DNA from: Planctomycetota bacterium
Lineage (GTDB): Bacteria > Planctomycetota > JACQVV01
NCBI GenBank assembly: GCA_016209595.1
Contig: JACQVV010000406.1
Coordinates: 1 to 43,407 of the forward strand
Reading direction: 5' to 3'
DNA: 43,407 bases
Shown here: positions 7,956-16,660 of the stretch, piece after piece
Numbering within the stretch: position 1 is the first letter of the stretch
How the letters are laid out: every line of letters begins with the position of its first letter
Program-made: the position numbers and the translations under genes
Notes under the pieces: model-generated
The model's input: only the letters and a program-made list of their open reading frames with translations
The model's database searches: none
What the model was told of the DNA's origin: nothing

Positions 7956-9223
7956 CGGCCATACGCGTCCTGTACGTGGAGTCGGGCGAGTCGGGGACCG
8001 GAGGCTCTTTCGAGAGCCTGTACCAGGAGATCGCGGCCGTCCACCCCGACCCGGTGGACGCCGTCGCGATCGTCCTGAACGATTCGTGGTGCGTCGCCAG
8101 GCTCCGTGAGCTCGGCGTGCCCTGCTACCGGCTGGCCGGCCACCTCTACGACCGCGAGCGGAGGGATCGCCTCGGCGGGCGCACTCTGTTCCGGATCGCA
8201 TCCGTCCTGGACCGGGTCGCCTTCTTCCCGCTGTCCCCGGCCTTCGACTGGATCGTCCATCGCCCGCTGATCCGCCGCGTCCAGAGTATCGCGCGCCGTC
8301 ACCGCGTGGACCTGATCCACCTCAATACCCAGATCCATCGCGACTTCTTCGCGGCGCTGGCGGCGCGCGCCTGCCGCGTGCCGTTCGTCAGCCACCTCCG
8401 CTCCTACTTCGAGGGTCTCGCGCCCGCCAAGGCACGCGCCGCCAATCGCTGGGCCTCCGCGTATCTCGCCATCACCGCGGGCGTGCGCGACCACTGGGTC
8501 CGGCAGGGCGTCGCGGCGGACCGAACGGTCATCCTGCACAACTCGCTGCCCGACCTCTCGGTCCGGGCGCTCGACCTGACTCGGGAATGGGGGGTCCCTG
8601 CCGGGAGCCGCGTCGTCGGGTGCATCGGGAGGATGACGGAGCGGCGCCACTTCGACTGGGCCATCCGCGCCTTTGAGAAGGTGCGCGCTTCCCACATCGC
8701 TCTGCGGCTGGTCATCGTGGGTGACGGGGAGAGGCGGGGCGATTTCCGCGAGCTCGTAGAGCGCGCGGGCCTCTCCGGAGAGGTCCTGATGCCGGGTTAC
8801 GACCCCAGGGGAATGGAGTTCCTCGCCGCGGTGGACGTGTTCGTAGAATGCCGGGACGTCGAGCCCTTCGGCCGCGTCCTCCTGGAGGCATGGCAGGTGG
8901 GGACGCCGGCCGTTCTCGCCCGCGTCGAACCGCTCGAGGACATCGTGGTCCACGGGACGAACGCGCTTCTCTACGAGCCGGGCTCGGCCGAGGACCTCGC
9001 CCGTCAGATCGACCTCGTCCTCTCGGACGAGGCCCTCGCCCGGAGACTGGCGGACGGCGGCAAAGAAACCTGCCGCCGGCTCTTCGGCGACGACCTCTTC
9101 CGCCGGGAACTCGCCGGGATCTACGGGCGGGTGCTTTCGCGGAATCGCATCCGCACCGGCTCGTTTCCGGCGCGCTCGGTGCCTACAGGATCTCCACCCG
9201 CCGGCGGAGCTCCTCGACGGTGA
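7952..9223 (+). CDS. Family 4 glycosyltransferase
   Basis: The 423-residue protein has the GT-B fold of GT4 enzymes. The N-terminal domain starts IRVLYVESGESGTGGSF and includes DLIHLNTQIHRDFF. The C-terminal donor-binding domain has VVGCIGRMTERRHFDWAIRA, LVIVGDGERRGDF, and the E-x7-E motif in EPFGRVLLEAW near residue 305. It would transfer a sugar from a nucleotide donor on the cytoplasmic side during glycan assembly; donor and acceptor are unknown. The start is TTG at 7952, overlapping the PIG-L stop as TTGA, because conserved sequence begins right after it and no ATG or GTG fits. The last 40 bases overlap the 3' end of the convergent pseB, and the C-terminal tail is low-complexity. Confidence 0.9.
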   Translation: MTAIRVLYVESGESGTGGSFESLYQEIAAVHPDPVDAVAIVLNDSWCVARLRELGVPCYRLAGHLYDRERRDRLGGRTLFRIASVLDRVAFFPLSPAFDWIVHRPLIRRVQSIARRHRVDLIHLNTQIHRDFFAALAARACRVPFVSHLRSYFEGLAPAKARAANRWASAYLAITAGVRDHWVRQGVAADRTVILHNSLPDLSVRALDLTREWGVPAGSRVVGCIGRMTERRHFDWAIRAFEKVRASHIALRLVIVGDGERRGDFRELVERAGLSGEVLMPGYDPRGMEFLAAVDVFVECRDVEPFGRVLLEAWQVGTPAVLARVEPLEDIVVHGTNALLYEPGSAEDLARQIDLVLSDEALARRLADGGKETCRRLFGDDLFRRELAGIYGRVLSRNRIRTGSFPARSVPTGSPPAGGAPRR

Positions 9224-10178
9224 GCCATTCGTCGTTCGTCTCGCTTGAGTAGACGAACCGATCGGCGACCGGCTTCCCGAGGTTCACCCACTCCGGCGGG
9301 GGGCGTCTGCTCCGCGGGGTGGCGGGGAAAATGACGAAGAACTCCCCGAAGTCGCGCGAGTGGCGCGCCTCGTCCGCAGGGATCATCATCTCGTGGAGTT
9401 TCTCCCCCGGGCGGATGCCCACGATCTCCTGCCGCGCGTCGGGGGCGATGGCCCGAGCGAGGTCTAGGAGCTTCATGCTCGGGATCTTGGGAATGAAGAT
9501 CTCGCAGCCCGACGTGAGCGCGATGGCCGTGAGGACGAGGTCCACGCCGCGATCGACCTCCATCCAGAACCGGGTCATCCTCGCGTCGGTGATCTGGATC
9601 ACGCCCTTCTTCGCTTGCTCCTTGAACGCGGGGACCACGCTTCCCTTGCTCCCGATCACGTTCCCGTAGCGGACGACCGCGAAGCTCGCGTGGTCCGGGT
9701 GGCAGTAGTGGTTCCCGGCAACGATGAGCTTGTCCCCGCAGAGCTTCGTCGCGCCGTAAAGGTTGATGGGGTTGCAGGCCTTATCGCTCGACAGGGACAC
9801 GATCCGCTTGACGCCCTGGTTGATCGCCGCCTCGATGACGTTCGCGGTCCCGAGGATGTTCGTCTTGATCGCCTCGAACGGGTTGTACTCTGCGATCGGG
9901 ATGTGCTTCGTCGCGGCGGCGTGGACCACGACGTCGACGCCGCGGAACGCCCGGTTCAGTCGCTCGAGGTCGCGGACGTCTCCGACGAAGTGCCGGATGC
10001 GGGGATCGCCCAACTCCTGCATCATCTGGTAGTGCTTCTGCTCGTCCCTGCTGAACACGATGAGCCGGGCCGGATCGAATCGCAAGAGGACGGTCCGGAC
10101 GAAACGCCGGCCAAAAGACCCCGTGCCGCCCGTCACGAGGACGTGTTTCCCGTCGAGATCTGGCTTCGTTGAGTTCAT
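9183..10178 (-). CDS. pseB: UDP-N-acetylglucosamine 4,6-dehydratase (inverting)
   Basis: The 331-residue short-chain dehydrogenase begins with the NAD(P)-binding loop VLVTGGTGSFGRRFV and carries AAATKHIPIAEYNPFEAIKT and the catalytic NLYGATK region, all characteristic of PseB/FlaA1. It converts UDP-GlcNAc to the 4-keto-6-deoxy-L-arabino sugar, the first step to pseudaminic acid. ATG at 10178 overlaps the pseG stop (ATGA), so pseG and pseB form a coupled minus-strand pair, opposite to pseC. The 3' end overlaps the convergent GT4 gene by 41 bases. A capsule-type CapD dehydratase is less likely because of the short soluble form and the pseC/pseG neighbours. Confidence 0.93.
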   Translation of the reverse strand: MNSTKPDLDGKHVLVTGGTGSFGRRFVRTVLLRFDPARLIVFSRDEQKHYQMMQELGDPRIRHFVGDVRDLERLNRAFRGVDVVVHAAATKHIPIAEYNPFEAIKTNILGTANVIEAAINQGVKRIVSLSSDKACNPINLYGATKLCGDKLIVAGNHYCHPDHASFAVVRYGNVIGSKGSVVPAFKEQAKKGVIQITDARMTRFWMEVDRGVDLVLTAIALTSGCEIFIPKIPSMKLLDLARAIAPDARQEIVGIRPGEKLHEMMIPADEARHSRDFGEFFVIFPATPRSRRPPPEWVNLGKPVADRFVYSSETNDEWLTVEELRRRVEIL

Positions 10179-11245
10179 CGTTGGGTCCGACGCATGAGGA
10201 TCTCCTCGGCCGCCCGGTCGGCCCCGCGACCGTCCACGAGCGTCGCGGCCCGCCGGGACATCTCGGCGCGTGCCCGTGAATCCGAGAGGAGCTCGTCCAC
10301 CCACCCGGCGAGGAGGGAGGGCGATTCCGCGTCGTTCCACGGTCCCAGGTTCCGGGCGCATCCCGCCCGTTCCAGGGCGCCGGCTATGTTAACTTGGTTG
10401 GCCGCACGCACAAGCACGATCATCGGCACACCCAGGCAGGCGAGCTCCCAGCAGACGGAACCTCCACCGTTTACCGAGAGGTCCGTCCGCGCCATGAGCT
10501 CCGTCACGTCTTCGACGTCGATCGCAAGTTCGACACGGTGGCGCGAAGCCGCGGCGCGCCGGTCGACCTCTTCGCGCCGGACCGCCGCGGTCGCGAGGCA
10601 GGTGATCGCTAGCCGGCGTTCCACACGCTCGAGACCATCGAGCACGGCGGCGAGCGAACGGGTCGCGTCCCCGCCTCCCAGGGCCACGAGCACCCGGGAG
10701 TCGGTCTCGCGAAACTCTCGCGCGAGGGCTCCCCGGGCGGAGGCGAAGCCGGGGCGCAAGAGCGCGTACGATGGGCCGAAAAGGCGCCGGCAATCCTGCC
10801 GCACCCTGTAGGGAAGGTCGTCAGCCCCGAGGTTCTGGTTGAGGACCCAGCCGGCGGCCGAGAGATCCCGGTCGGCCAGGTCGTCGATGACTCCGAGCTC
10901 GACCCCCGCCTGGGCCAGACTCTCCAGGTAGGCAGCCGTCGCTCCGTAGTGATCGACCACGACCATCCCGGCACCGTTTTTCCGGGCAATCTCCAGCGTT
11001 GCCGCGAGGTCGCCGTCCCCGAGACCGGACCGGGTCAGGTCCTCGCTTCCCGCAAGGCGATGGACCGGGAAGAAGGGGGACAGCAGCGCGAGGGCAAGTT
11101 CCGAACCGGCGCCGATGACGAAACGAACCCTGGCCCCGCGCCGCGCCATCGCTTCGGCTAGAGAACGGCAGCGCAGGACGTGACCGAGCCCGACCGAGGG
11201 CGAGCCGTCGCAACGAAACAGCACTTCGTAGGGCAAGCGGAACAC
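10175..11245 (-). CDS. pseG: UDP-2,4-diacetamido-2,4,6-trideoxy-beta-L-altropyranose hydrolase
   Basis: The 356-residue protein has the PseG pattern: FRCDGSPSVGLGHVLRC at the N-terminus, VVVDHYGATAAYLESL, VIDDLADRD, and RVLVALGGGDATR with the SVNGGGSVCWELACLGVP loop in the C-terminal GT-B-like domain. It removes UDP to release the free 2,4-diacetamido sugar used for pseudaminic acid synthesis. The His in GLGHV matches the proposed catalytic residue. GTG at 11245 is preferred because the family domain starts immediately; ATG at 11290 would add 15 unconserved residues. It is the first gene of the minus-strand pseG-pseB pair and is divergent from pseC. Confidence 0.88.
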   Translation of the reverse strand: MFRLPYEVLFRCDGSPSVGLGHVLRCRSLAEAMARRGARVRFVIGAGSELALALLSPFFPVHRLAGSEDLTRSGLGDGDLAATLEIARKNGAGMVVVDHYGATAAYLESLAQAGVELGVIDDLADRDLSAAGWVLNQNLGADDLPYRVRQDCRRLFGPSYALLRPGFASARGALAREFRETDSRVLVALGGGDATRSLAAVLDGLERVERRLAITCLATAAVRREEVDRRAAASRHRVELAIDVEDVTELMARTDLSVNGGGSVCWELACLGVPMIVLVRAANQVNIAGALERAGCARNLGPWNDAESPSLLAGWVDELLSDSRARAEMSRRAATLVDGRGADRAAEEILMRRTQR

Positions 11246-11293
11246 GGCTCCGAGGGAAGGAAGTGGATCGTCCCCCCCGCCTCGACGCATGCC

Positions 11294-11323
11294 TTGCCAG
11301 GGACGGGACCGGCCCACTACAGT
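11294..11323 (+). promoter_or_regulatory. Putative pseC promoter in the pseG-pseC divergent gap
   Basis: TTGCCA (11294-11299) and TACAGT (11318-11323) are 18 bases apart. The ATG of pseC follows 24 bases after the -10 box, with an AAGAAGGG ribosome-binding sequence in between. No equally good promoter for pseG was found on the other strand. Confidence 0.4.
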
Positions 11324-11347
11324 ACGCGAAAGAAGGGATGAACAGCC

Positions 11348-12514
11348 ATGCCGGAACGCCCTCTCCCCTACTCGAGACAGTGGATCGGCGACGAGGAGAT
11401 CGCCGCCGCGATGGAGGTCCTCCGCTCCGACTGGATCACGCAGGGACCGAAGGTCGGCGAGTTCGAGACGGCGGTCGCCTCCTTCGTGGGCACCCCGCAC
11501 GCGGTCGCGGTCGGGAGCGGGACCGCCGCGCTCCATCTCTCCTGCCTGGCGGCGGGGTTCGCGCCGGGCGACGAGGTCGTGGTGAGCCCGCTCACGTTCG
11601 TGGCGACGGCCAACGCCGTCCTCTACGCCGGCGCGACGCCCGCCTTCGCCGACGTCCGGGACTCCGACGGGTGCCTCGATCCGCAGGCCGCCCTGGCGAG
11701 GATCGGCCCGCGAACCCGCGGGATCCTCGGCGTGGACTTCGCGGGGCACCCGTGCGACTGGGACTCGCTCCGGGAGATCGCGCGGGACCGCCAACTCGTC
11801 CTGGTGGACGACGCCTGCCACGCTCTGGGCGCCGAGCACCGGGGGCGTCGCATCGGCACGCAGGCGGACTTCACCGCGTTCAGCTTCCATCCAGTGAAGC
11901 ACGTGACCACGGGAGAGGGCGGCCTCATCGCGGTCTCCGACCCGGAGCGGGCTCGCCACCTCGCGGTCCTGCGCAGTCACGGCGTTGAGCGAGAACGCTT
12001 CGTCGAGGAAGGGGAGGACCACGGCCCCTGGTACTACGAGATGCAGCACCTCGGCCACAACTTCCGGATCACCGACATCCAGTGCGCGGTGGGCATCGTC
12101 CAGATGAAGCGCCTCGGCGAGTTCCTGGCCCGCCGCCGGCGCCTCGCGGACCTGTACGGAGAACGCCTCGGCGGACTCGGCGGCGTGCGAGTCCCGGCGG
12201 ACTCCGAGTGGGGCCGTTCCGCATGGCATCTCTACGTCGTCCGGGTTCCGCGGGAAAGCCGTCGGTCGATCTTCTGCGCCCTCCGCGAGCGGGGGATCGG
12301 GGCCCAGGTCCACTACCTGCCGGTGCACCTCCACCCATACTATCGCCGGCGTTTCGGCACGGGTCGCGGCGACTTCCCCGTGGCCGAGCGCATCTACGAC
12401 GAGTCGATCAGCCTGCCTCTCTTCCCGGCCATGGCCGATTCCGACGTGGACAGCGTCGTCCTCGCCCTCCGGGAAGCAATGTCAGCGAACTACCGGGCGA
12501 GTTCGCGGACATAG
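11348..12514 (+). CDS. pseC: UDP-4-amino-4,6-dideoxy-N-acetyl-beta-L-altrosamine transaminase
   Basis: The 388-residue protein is a DegT/DnrJ/EryC1 sugar aminotransferase. It starts with PYSRQWIGDEEIAA, has VAVGSGTAALHLSC, VLVDDACHALGAE with the PLP-binding Asp, and FSFHPVKHVTTGEGG with the Schiff-base lysine. The region LGHNFRITDIQCAVG and the late VHYLPVHLHPYY are typical of PseC. It transaminates the PseB product with glutamate as donor. It stands alone on the plus strand between the divergent pseG-pseB pair and the convergent GNAT gene, which it overlaps by 25 bases at the 3' end. Length is standard. Confidence 0.92.
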   Translation: MPERPLPYSRQWIGDEEIAAAMEVLRSDWITQGPKVGEFETAVASFVGTPHAVAVGSGTAALHLSCLAAGFAPGDEVVVSPLTFVATANAVLYAGATPAFADVRDSDGCLDPQAALARIGPRTRGILGVDFAGHPCDWDSLREIARDRQLVLVDDACHALGAEHRGRRIGTQADFTAFSFHPVKHVTTGEGGLIAVSDPERARHLAVLRSHGVERERFVEEGEDHGPWYYEMQHLGHNFRITDIQCAVGIVQMKRLGEFLARRRRLADLYGERLGGLGGVRVPADSEWGRSAWHLYVVRVPRESRRSIFCALRERGIGAQVHYLPVHLHPYYRRRFGTGRGDFPVAERIYDESISLPLFPAMADSDVDSVVLALREAMSANYRASSRT

Positions 12515-13008
12515 ATTCGTCGGTCCGCCCGTGGGCCAAGGTAGGCGTCTCTCTTGGCCGTCTTCCCGCGCCGCGCGAGATAGTCTTCGATCTCGTCGGC
12601 CCGGACGATCCGCCGGAACCCGAGCGCGTCGTAGAATCCGCTCGCCCGCTGCGCGTCGGGGACTTCGAGCGTGTAGCGGTCGATCGGCAAGGGCGCCAGC
12701 GCGGCCAGGGTTTCCTCGATCAGACGGCGCCCGATCCCGGATCCGCGCCGGTCGGTCGCCACAGCGATCCGGTGGAGGTGCGCGGTCCGCTCTGGAGGAG
12801 TCGAAGAGATGGAGAAGCCGACGAGCTCGCTTGGCTCCTGGGCGAGAAACGAGAGCGCCCACTTCCCCGGGAGCTCGGCGAGGAAGTTCTCGGGTCCCCA
12901 GGTGGGCTCGCCCGGGAAGGCCGCGCGATCCAGGGCCAGGATCTCCCCCATCCGCTCGCGGACAAGCGCTGGATCGAGGCGAATCAGTGCAAGCGGGGTC
13001 GGGGGCAC
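12490..13008 (-). CDS. GNAT family N-acetyltransferase (possible PseH)
   Basis: The 172-residue protein has the GNAT fold: acetyl-CoA pyrophosphate loop VATDRRGSGIGRRLIEE, preceded by the strand AHLHRIAV and followed by YTLEVPDAQRASGFYDALGF. The sequence context beside pseC, pseG and pseB makes it a candidate for PseH, which N-acetylates the 4-amino group of the PseC product, but the GNAT signature alone does not show the substrate, and a RimI-like protein acetyltransferase is possible. GTG at 13008 is chosen because a TATACA box lies six bases upstream and the coding pattern begins there. It converges with pseC and overlaps it by 25 bases. Confidence 0.72.
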   Translation of the reverse strand: MPPTPLALIRLDPALVRERMGEILALDRAAFPGEPTWGPENFLAELPGKWALSFLAQEPSELVGFSISSTPPERTAHLHRIAVATDRRGSGIGRRLIEETLAALAPLPIDRYTLEVPDAQRASGFYDALGFRRIVRADEIEDYLARRGKTAKRDAYLGPRADRRIYVRELAR

Positions 13009-13014
13009 GGGCCG

Positions 13015-13043
13015 TGTATAACCCGCGGACGGGCGGGTTTCCA
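13015..13043 (-). promoter_or_regulatory. Putative leaderless promoter of the GNAT gene
   Basis: On the minus strand TGGAAA (13043-13038) and TATACA (13020-13015) are separated by 17 bases. Only six bases lie between the -10 box and the GTG at 13008. The spacer is a GC-rich imperfect palindrome. Confidence 0.35.
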
Positions 13044-13118
13044 GCCAGGGCGCGTGGGAAACCGCTCTCCCCGGCTCCTCTCGCGTGATACCATCCCCGC
13101 ACTTTCGAGACCGCGATC

Positions 13119-14252
13119 GTGACGCGCATCCGTCCCTACGTGCAGCTTGCCCGCGACATCGCACGGGCGAACGTGACGCGCCCCGGCTATCCCTACCGGC
13201 TGATCCTCTGCCTGACGTACTGGTGCAACTACAGGTGCAAGACGTGCAACATCTGGCAGATGAGGCCCAAGGACGAGCTCACCCTCGAAGAAGTCGAGAT
13301 GTTTTTCCGGAAGAACGATCGCTTTTCCTGGATCGACCTCACGGGGGGCGAGCCGTGGCTCCGGAAGGATTTCGCCGAGATCGCCAAGATCGTGACGCGG
13401 CAGTGCAAGGGGCTCCTCCTGCTCCATTTTCCGACGAACGGCTACCACACCGACCGGATCGTGGAGGGGACGCGGGAGATCGCGAAGAACGCGCCGCCCA
13501 AGTTTATCGTCACGGTGAGCATGGACGGGGACGAGGAGACGAACGACTCCGTCCGCGGCATGGACGGTGGGTGGCGGCGCCAGATCGAGACCTTCCGGCG
13601 GCTCCACGAGATTCGGGGCGTGCACGTGGTCCTGGGGATGACCGTCTCGCACCATAACCTCGGCCACTACGACAAGGCGTTCGAGGCGGCGAGGAAGGAA
13701 TGCCCCTGGCTCACCCACCAGGACTTCCACATGAACATCGTGACGACGGGGCACTACCTCCACAACGCCGACCTGGCCCTCGGTCGCGCTCCGAAGAACG
13801 CGCTCCTCGCCGAGGTCCGGGCCTATCGGAAGAAGCGCGGCCCGGTGCTCGGGCCGGTTTCCTTCCTGGAGCACGAGTACCTCAGGCTCGCGGAGAAGTA
13901 CCTCCGCACGGGCAGGACGCCGATGCGCTGCCAGGCCCTGAACTCGTCCTGCTTCGTGGACTCGTGGGGGAACGTGTTTCCCTGCACGGTCTGGGGGAAG
14001 AAGATCGGAAGCCTCCGGGAGACGGGCTTCGACCTCGCCCCGATCTGGGAGTCGGAGCTCGCGCGCCGCACGCAAGGCGAGGTATGGCGCCTCGAATGCC
14101 CGCAGTGCTGGACCCCGTGCGAGGCGTATCCGACGATTCTCGGGAGCTCTTTCGCGTCGCCCGTCCCGGAAGCCGCGGGAGGGGGCTCGCCCGCGCGCCG
14201 GCCTGCGGTCGCGAGAGCGGGCGGCGCCGTCAGGACTCGCGAGATCCGGTGA
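13119..14252 (+). CDS. Radical SAM protein with a SPASM-like C-terminus
   Basis: The 377-residue enzyme has the radical-SAM iron-sulfur motif CNYRCKTCNIW near residue 38, then IDLTGGEPWLRKDF (the GGEP SAM-binding motif) and VTVSMDGDEETND. Near the C-terminus CFVDSWGNVFPCTVWGKK and CPQCWTPCEAY give a further Cys cluster likely to bind an auxiliary Fe-S centre. Such proteins modify peptides, sugars or lipids; no substrate can be named. The start is GTG at 13119. The next gene starts on GTG overlapping this stop (GTGA), so it is coupled to the membrane glycosyltransferase, which favours a role in cell-surface glycan or lipid modification. Confidence 0.88.
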   Translation: MTRIRPYVQLARDIARANVTRPGYPYRLILCLTYWCNYRCKTCNIWQMRPKDELTLEEVEMFFRKNDRFSWIDLTGGEPWLRKDFAEIAKIVTRQCKGLLLLHFPTNGYHTDRIVEGTREIAKNAPPKFIVTVSMDGDEETNDSVRGMDGGWRRQIETFRRLHEIRGVHVVLGMTVSHHNLGHYDKAFEAARKECPWLTHQDFHMNIVTTGHYLHNADLALGRAPKNALLAEVRAYRKKRGPVLGPVSFLEHEYLRLAEKYLRTGRTPMRCQALNSSCFVDSWGNVFPCTVWGKKIGSLRETGFDLAPIWESELARRTQGEVWRLECPQCWTPCEAYPTILGSSFASPVPEAAGGGSPARRPAVARAGGAVRTREIR

Positions 14253-15481
14253 CCCTCCGGTTGCGAGGCTGGATCGGGGCGCATCCCGCGACGAGCGTTT
14301 TCCTTCTCGCGGCGGCGGTTCGCGCGGCGTTCGTGCTGGGGCACCTTGGCGAAGTGCCGCAGGACGACGCCGCAACATACGACGACGCCGGGCTCGGGCT
14401 TTCGCGAGGAGAGGGGCTCCGGTTCGGCAAACATCACGCCTTCCTCATGCCAGGCTACCCGGGGTTCCTCTCTCTCTCTTTCCGCCTCTTCGGCCACGGC
14501 TACGAGCCGGTCCAGGTTGCCCAGATCCTCCTGGGCTCGATCGTGCCGGTCCTCCTCTATCACATCGGGCGGAAGTCCTTCGATCGGCGCTCCGGAGCTC
14601 TCGCCGGGGTCGTCGGCGCGCTCTTCTACCCGTTCATCCAGTTTGTCCCCTTCCTGTTGACGGAGAACCTCTTCATCCCGGTCTTTCTCGCCTCCCTGCT
14701 CCTCTTCCTCGTCGCGCTCCGCCGGGGTGGGGCCCTCGCGTGGGGAGGGGCGGGGGTCGCGACAGGCCTCGCGCTCTTGGTCCGAGGGCAGGGCGCCGGG
14801 CTCGCGCTCGCCTGCGGCGTCGCGAGTCTGGTTCAGCGCGTGCCCTGGGGAAAGCGTCTTGCCCACTCGACGGTTTTCGGCGCCGCTGTCCTCGCGACGC
14901 TCGCCCCCTGGATCCTCAGGAACTTCCTCGTGCTCGGGGATTTCGTCCCGCTCACCACGCAGGGGTCGATCGAGTTCGGGGTCTCGAATTGCGGGGAGAT
15001 CCACGACGGGCTCTTCCGCGCCGAGGATTACGCGCCGGTCATGGACCGCTACGCCAAGCTGGACGAGATCGAACAGGCGCGGAGGTTTCGCGCGGACGGC
15101 TGGAGCTACATCCGCGAGCATCCGGGGACATTCCTACGGTGGGCGGGGCTCCGGATGGCGGTGTTCTGGGACGTGATCCCGATCGATTACTTCTGGCCGT
15201 ACAAGACGCTGACCCTCGTGCGCCGCATCCTCATGTATCTCGTTTTCGCTCTCACCGCGGCGGGGTGCGTGGCGTGGTGGAGAGCGAGGCCGCTCGAAGT
15301 CCGGGCGCTCCTCCTCGTGATCCTGTTCTACTCGCTCCCGTTCGTCTTCTACGCGAGCAACACCTACCGGCACCGGACGAGTATCGACGGCATCCACCTC
15401 GTCCTCGCCTCCGCGGGGATAGTCGCGCTCTGGGACTGGATCCGCATGCGCAGACGGGCGGGAAGAGAAGGAGAGGTGTAG
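14249..15481 (+). CDS. ArnT/PMT-like membrane glycosyltransferase
   Basis: The 410-residue integral membrane protein has about ten hydrophobic helices. The first periplasmic loop carries DDAATYDDAGLGLSRGEG, with the acidic residues typical of the catalytic loop in GT-C (PMT/ArnT) enzymes, and FLMPGYPGFLSL follows, a conserved proline-glycine motif in the family. It would use a polyprenyl-phosphate sugar on the periplasmic side. GTG at 14249 overlaps the radical SAM stop and lies just before the first helix. The C-terminus ends in a basic stretch after the last helix. The closest specific function cannot be assigned. Confidence 0.82.
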   Translation: MTLRLRGWIGAHPATSVFLLAAAVRAAFVLGHLGEVPQDDAATYDDAGLGLSRGEGLRFGKHHAFLMPGYPGFLSLSFRLFGHGYEPVQVAQILLGSIVPVLLYHIGRKSFDRRSGALAGVVGALFYPFIQFVPFLLTENLFIPVFLASLLLFLVALRRGGALAWGGAGVATGLALLVRGQGAGLALACGVASLVQRVPWGKRLAHSTVFGAAVLATLAPWILRNFLVLGDFVPLTTQGSIEFGVSNCGEIHDGLFRAEDYAPVMDRYAKLDEIEQARRFRADGWSYIREHPGTFLRWAGLRMAVFWDVIPIDYFWPYKTLTLVRRILMYLVFALTAAGCVAWWRARPLEVRALLLVILFYSLPFVFYASNTYRHRTSIDGIHLVLASAGIVALWDWIRMRRRAGREGEV

Positions 15482-15517
15482 CTCCCACGACGCCCGATCC
15501 GTGCTAGCTTCCGTCCG

Positions 15518-16660
15518 ATGGAAAGCGTGGCGACTTCGACGCTCCTCTCGGCTTTCATCCGCGAGACCGCGCGGGAGCTCGGCTTCGACGAGGTTGGCTT
15601 CGCCCCCGCGACACCCCCCGTTCGGGCGGAGTTCCTGTGCGAGTGGCTCGCGGCCGGATACCACGCGGGGATGGCCTGGATGGCGCGGGACCCCGGACGG
15701 CGGATCGACCCGCGAGTCCATTTCGCGGGAGCGGTCTCGGTCGTCTCGCTCGCCGTGAACTACCACTCCCCCGAACCGACCGCGACGGATTCGGCGACGG
15801 GCCGGATCTCGCGTTACGCCAGGGGGGACGACTACCACGAGGTCCTGAAAGGGAGGCTCGAAGAGCTCGCCCGGAGGGTCCGCGAGAGGTTTCCGGATGT
15901 CCCGGCACGGATCGCGGTCGACACCTCGGCCATCCTCGAGAAGCCGCTCGCCCAGGCGGCGGGCGTCGGGTGGATCGGGAAGAACGCCTGTCTCCTGGTC
16001 GAGGGCAAGGGGAGCTGGTTCTTCCTCGGAGAGATCCTCGTCGGAGCCGAGCTTCCGCGGGACGCGCCCGCGCTCGACCGCTGCGGCTCCTGCCGGCGGT
16101 GCCTCGATGCTTGCCCGACCGGCGCTTTCGCCGCGCCCTACGTCCTCGACTCGAACCGGTGCCTGAGCTATCTCACGATCGAGCACCGCGGACCCGTCGC
16201 ACGGGAGCTCCGCCCCCTCTTCGGGAATCGCGTCTTCGGCTGCGATGACTGCCAGGACGTCTGTCCGTGGAACCGGTTCGCCCGGCCGGCGGCGATCGCC
16301 CAGTTCCGGCCGAGACCGGAGAACATCGCGCCCCTTCTCTCGGATCTCCTCGGACTCGACGACGACGCGTTTCGGAGGCGCTTCCGGGGGAGCCCCGTGC
16401 TTCGAGCGAAAAGGGACGGATTCCTCCGAAACGTCGCGATTGCGGCCGGGAACTCGGGCGACCGCCGCCTCGTGGCGCCACTTTCGCGCGCCCTCGGCGA
16501 CACCTCCGCGCTCGTGCGGGGCCACGCCGCCTGGGCGCTCGGACGGCTCGGGGGCGCCCAGGCCGGAGAAGCCCTGGAGATCCGGCTCGCCCTCGAAGAG
16601 GACCCTTGGGTCCACGAGGAGATCGAGCTCGCTCTTCTTGCGGAGAGCCGCGCGGGATGA
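15518..16660 (+). CDS. queG: Epoxyqueuosine reductase
   Basis: The 380-residue protein shows QueG features: YHAGMAWMARDP near the N-terminus, AVNYHSPEP, RYARGDDYHEVLKGRL, VDTSAILEKPLAQAAGVGWIGKN, and two 4Fe-4S clusters (CGSCRRCLDACPTGA and CDDCQDVCPWN). A C-terminal HEAT-like extension (LVRGHAAWALGRLGG) is also usual. It reduces epoxyqueuosine to queuosine in tRNA using a corrinoid cofactor. No other queuosine genes are nearby. A TAGCTT box ends seven bases before the ATG, hinting at a leaderless transcript, but no good -35 box was found. Its stop overlaps the next start as ATGA. Confidence 0.94.
   Translation: MESVATSTLLSAFIRETARELGFDEVGFAPATPPVRAEFLCEWLAAGYHAGMAWMARDPGRRIDPRVHFAGAVSVVSLAVNYHSPEPTATDSATGRISRYARGDDYHEVLKGRLEELARRVRERFPDVPARIAVDTSAILEKPLAQAAGVGWIGKNACLLVEGKGSWFFLGEILVGAELPRDAPALDRCGSCRRCLDACPTGAFAAPYVLDSNRCLSYLTIEHRGPVARELRPLFGNRVFGCDDCQDVCPWNRFARPAAIAQFRPRPENIAPLLSDLLGLDDDAFRRRFRGSPVLRAKRDGFLRNVAIAAGNSGDRRLVAPLSRALGDTSALVRGHAAWALGRLGGAQAGEALEIRLALEEDPWVHEEIELALLAESRAG

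Noticed and set aside
12490..13008. Firm assignment of the GNAT gene as pseH
   Set aside because: The acetyl-CoA loop is generic and the position alone cannot prove the substrate.
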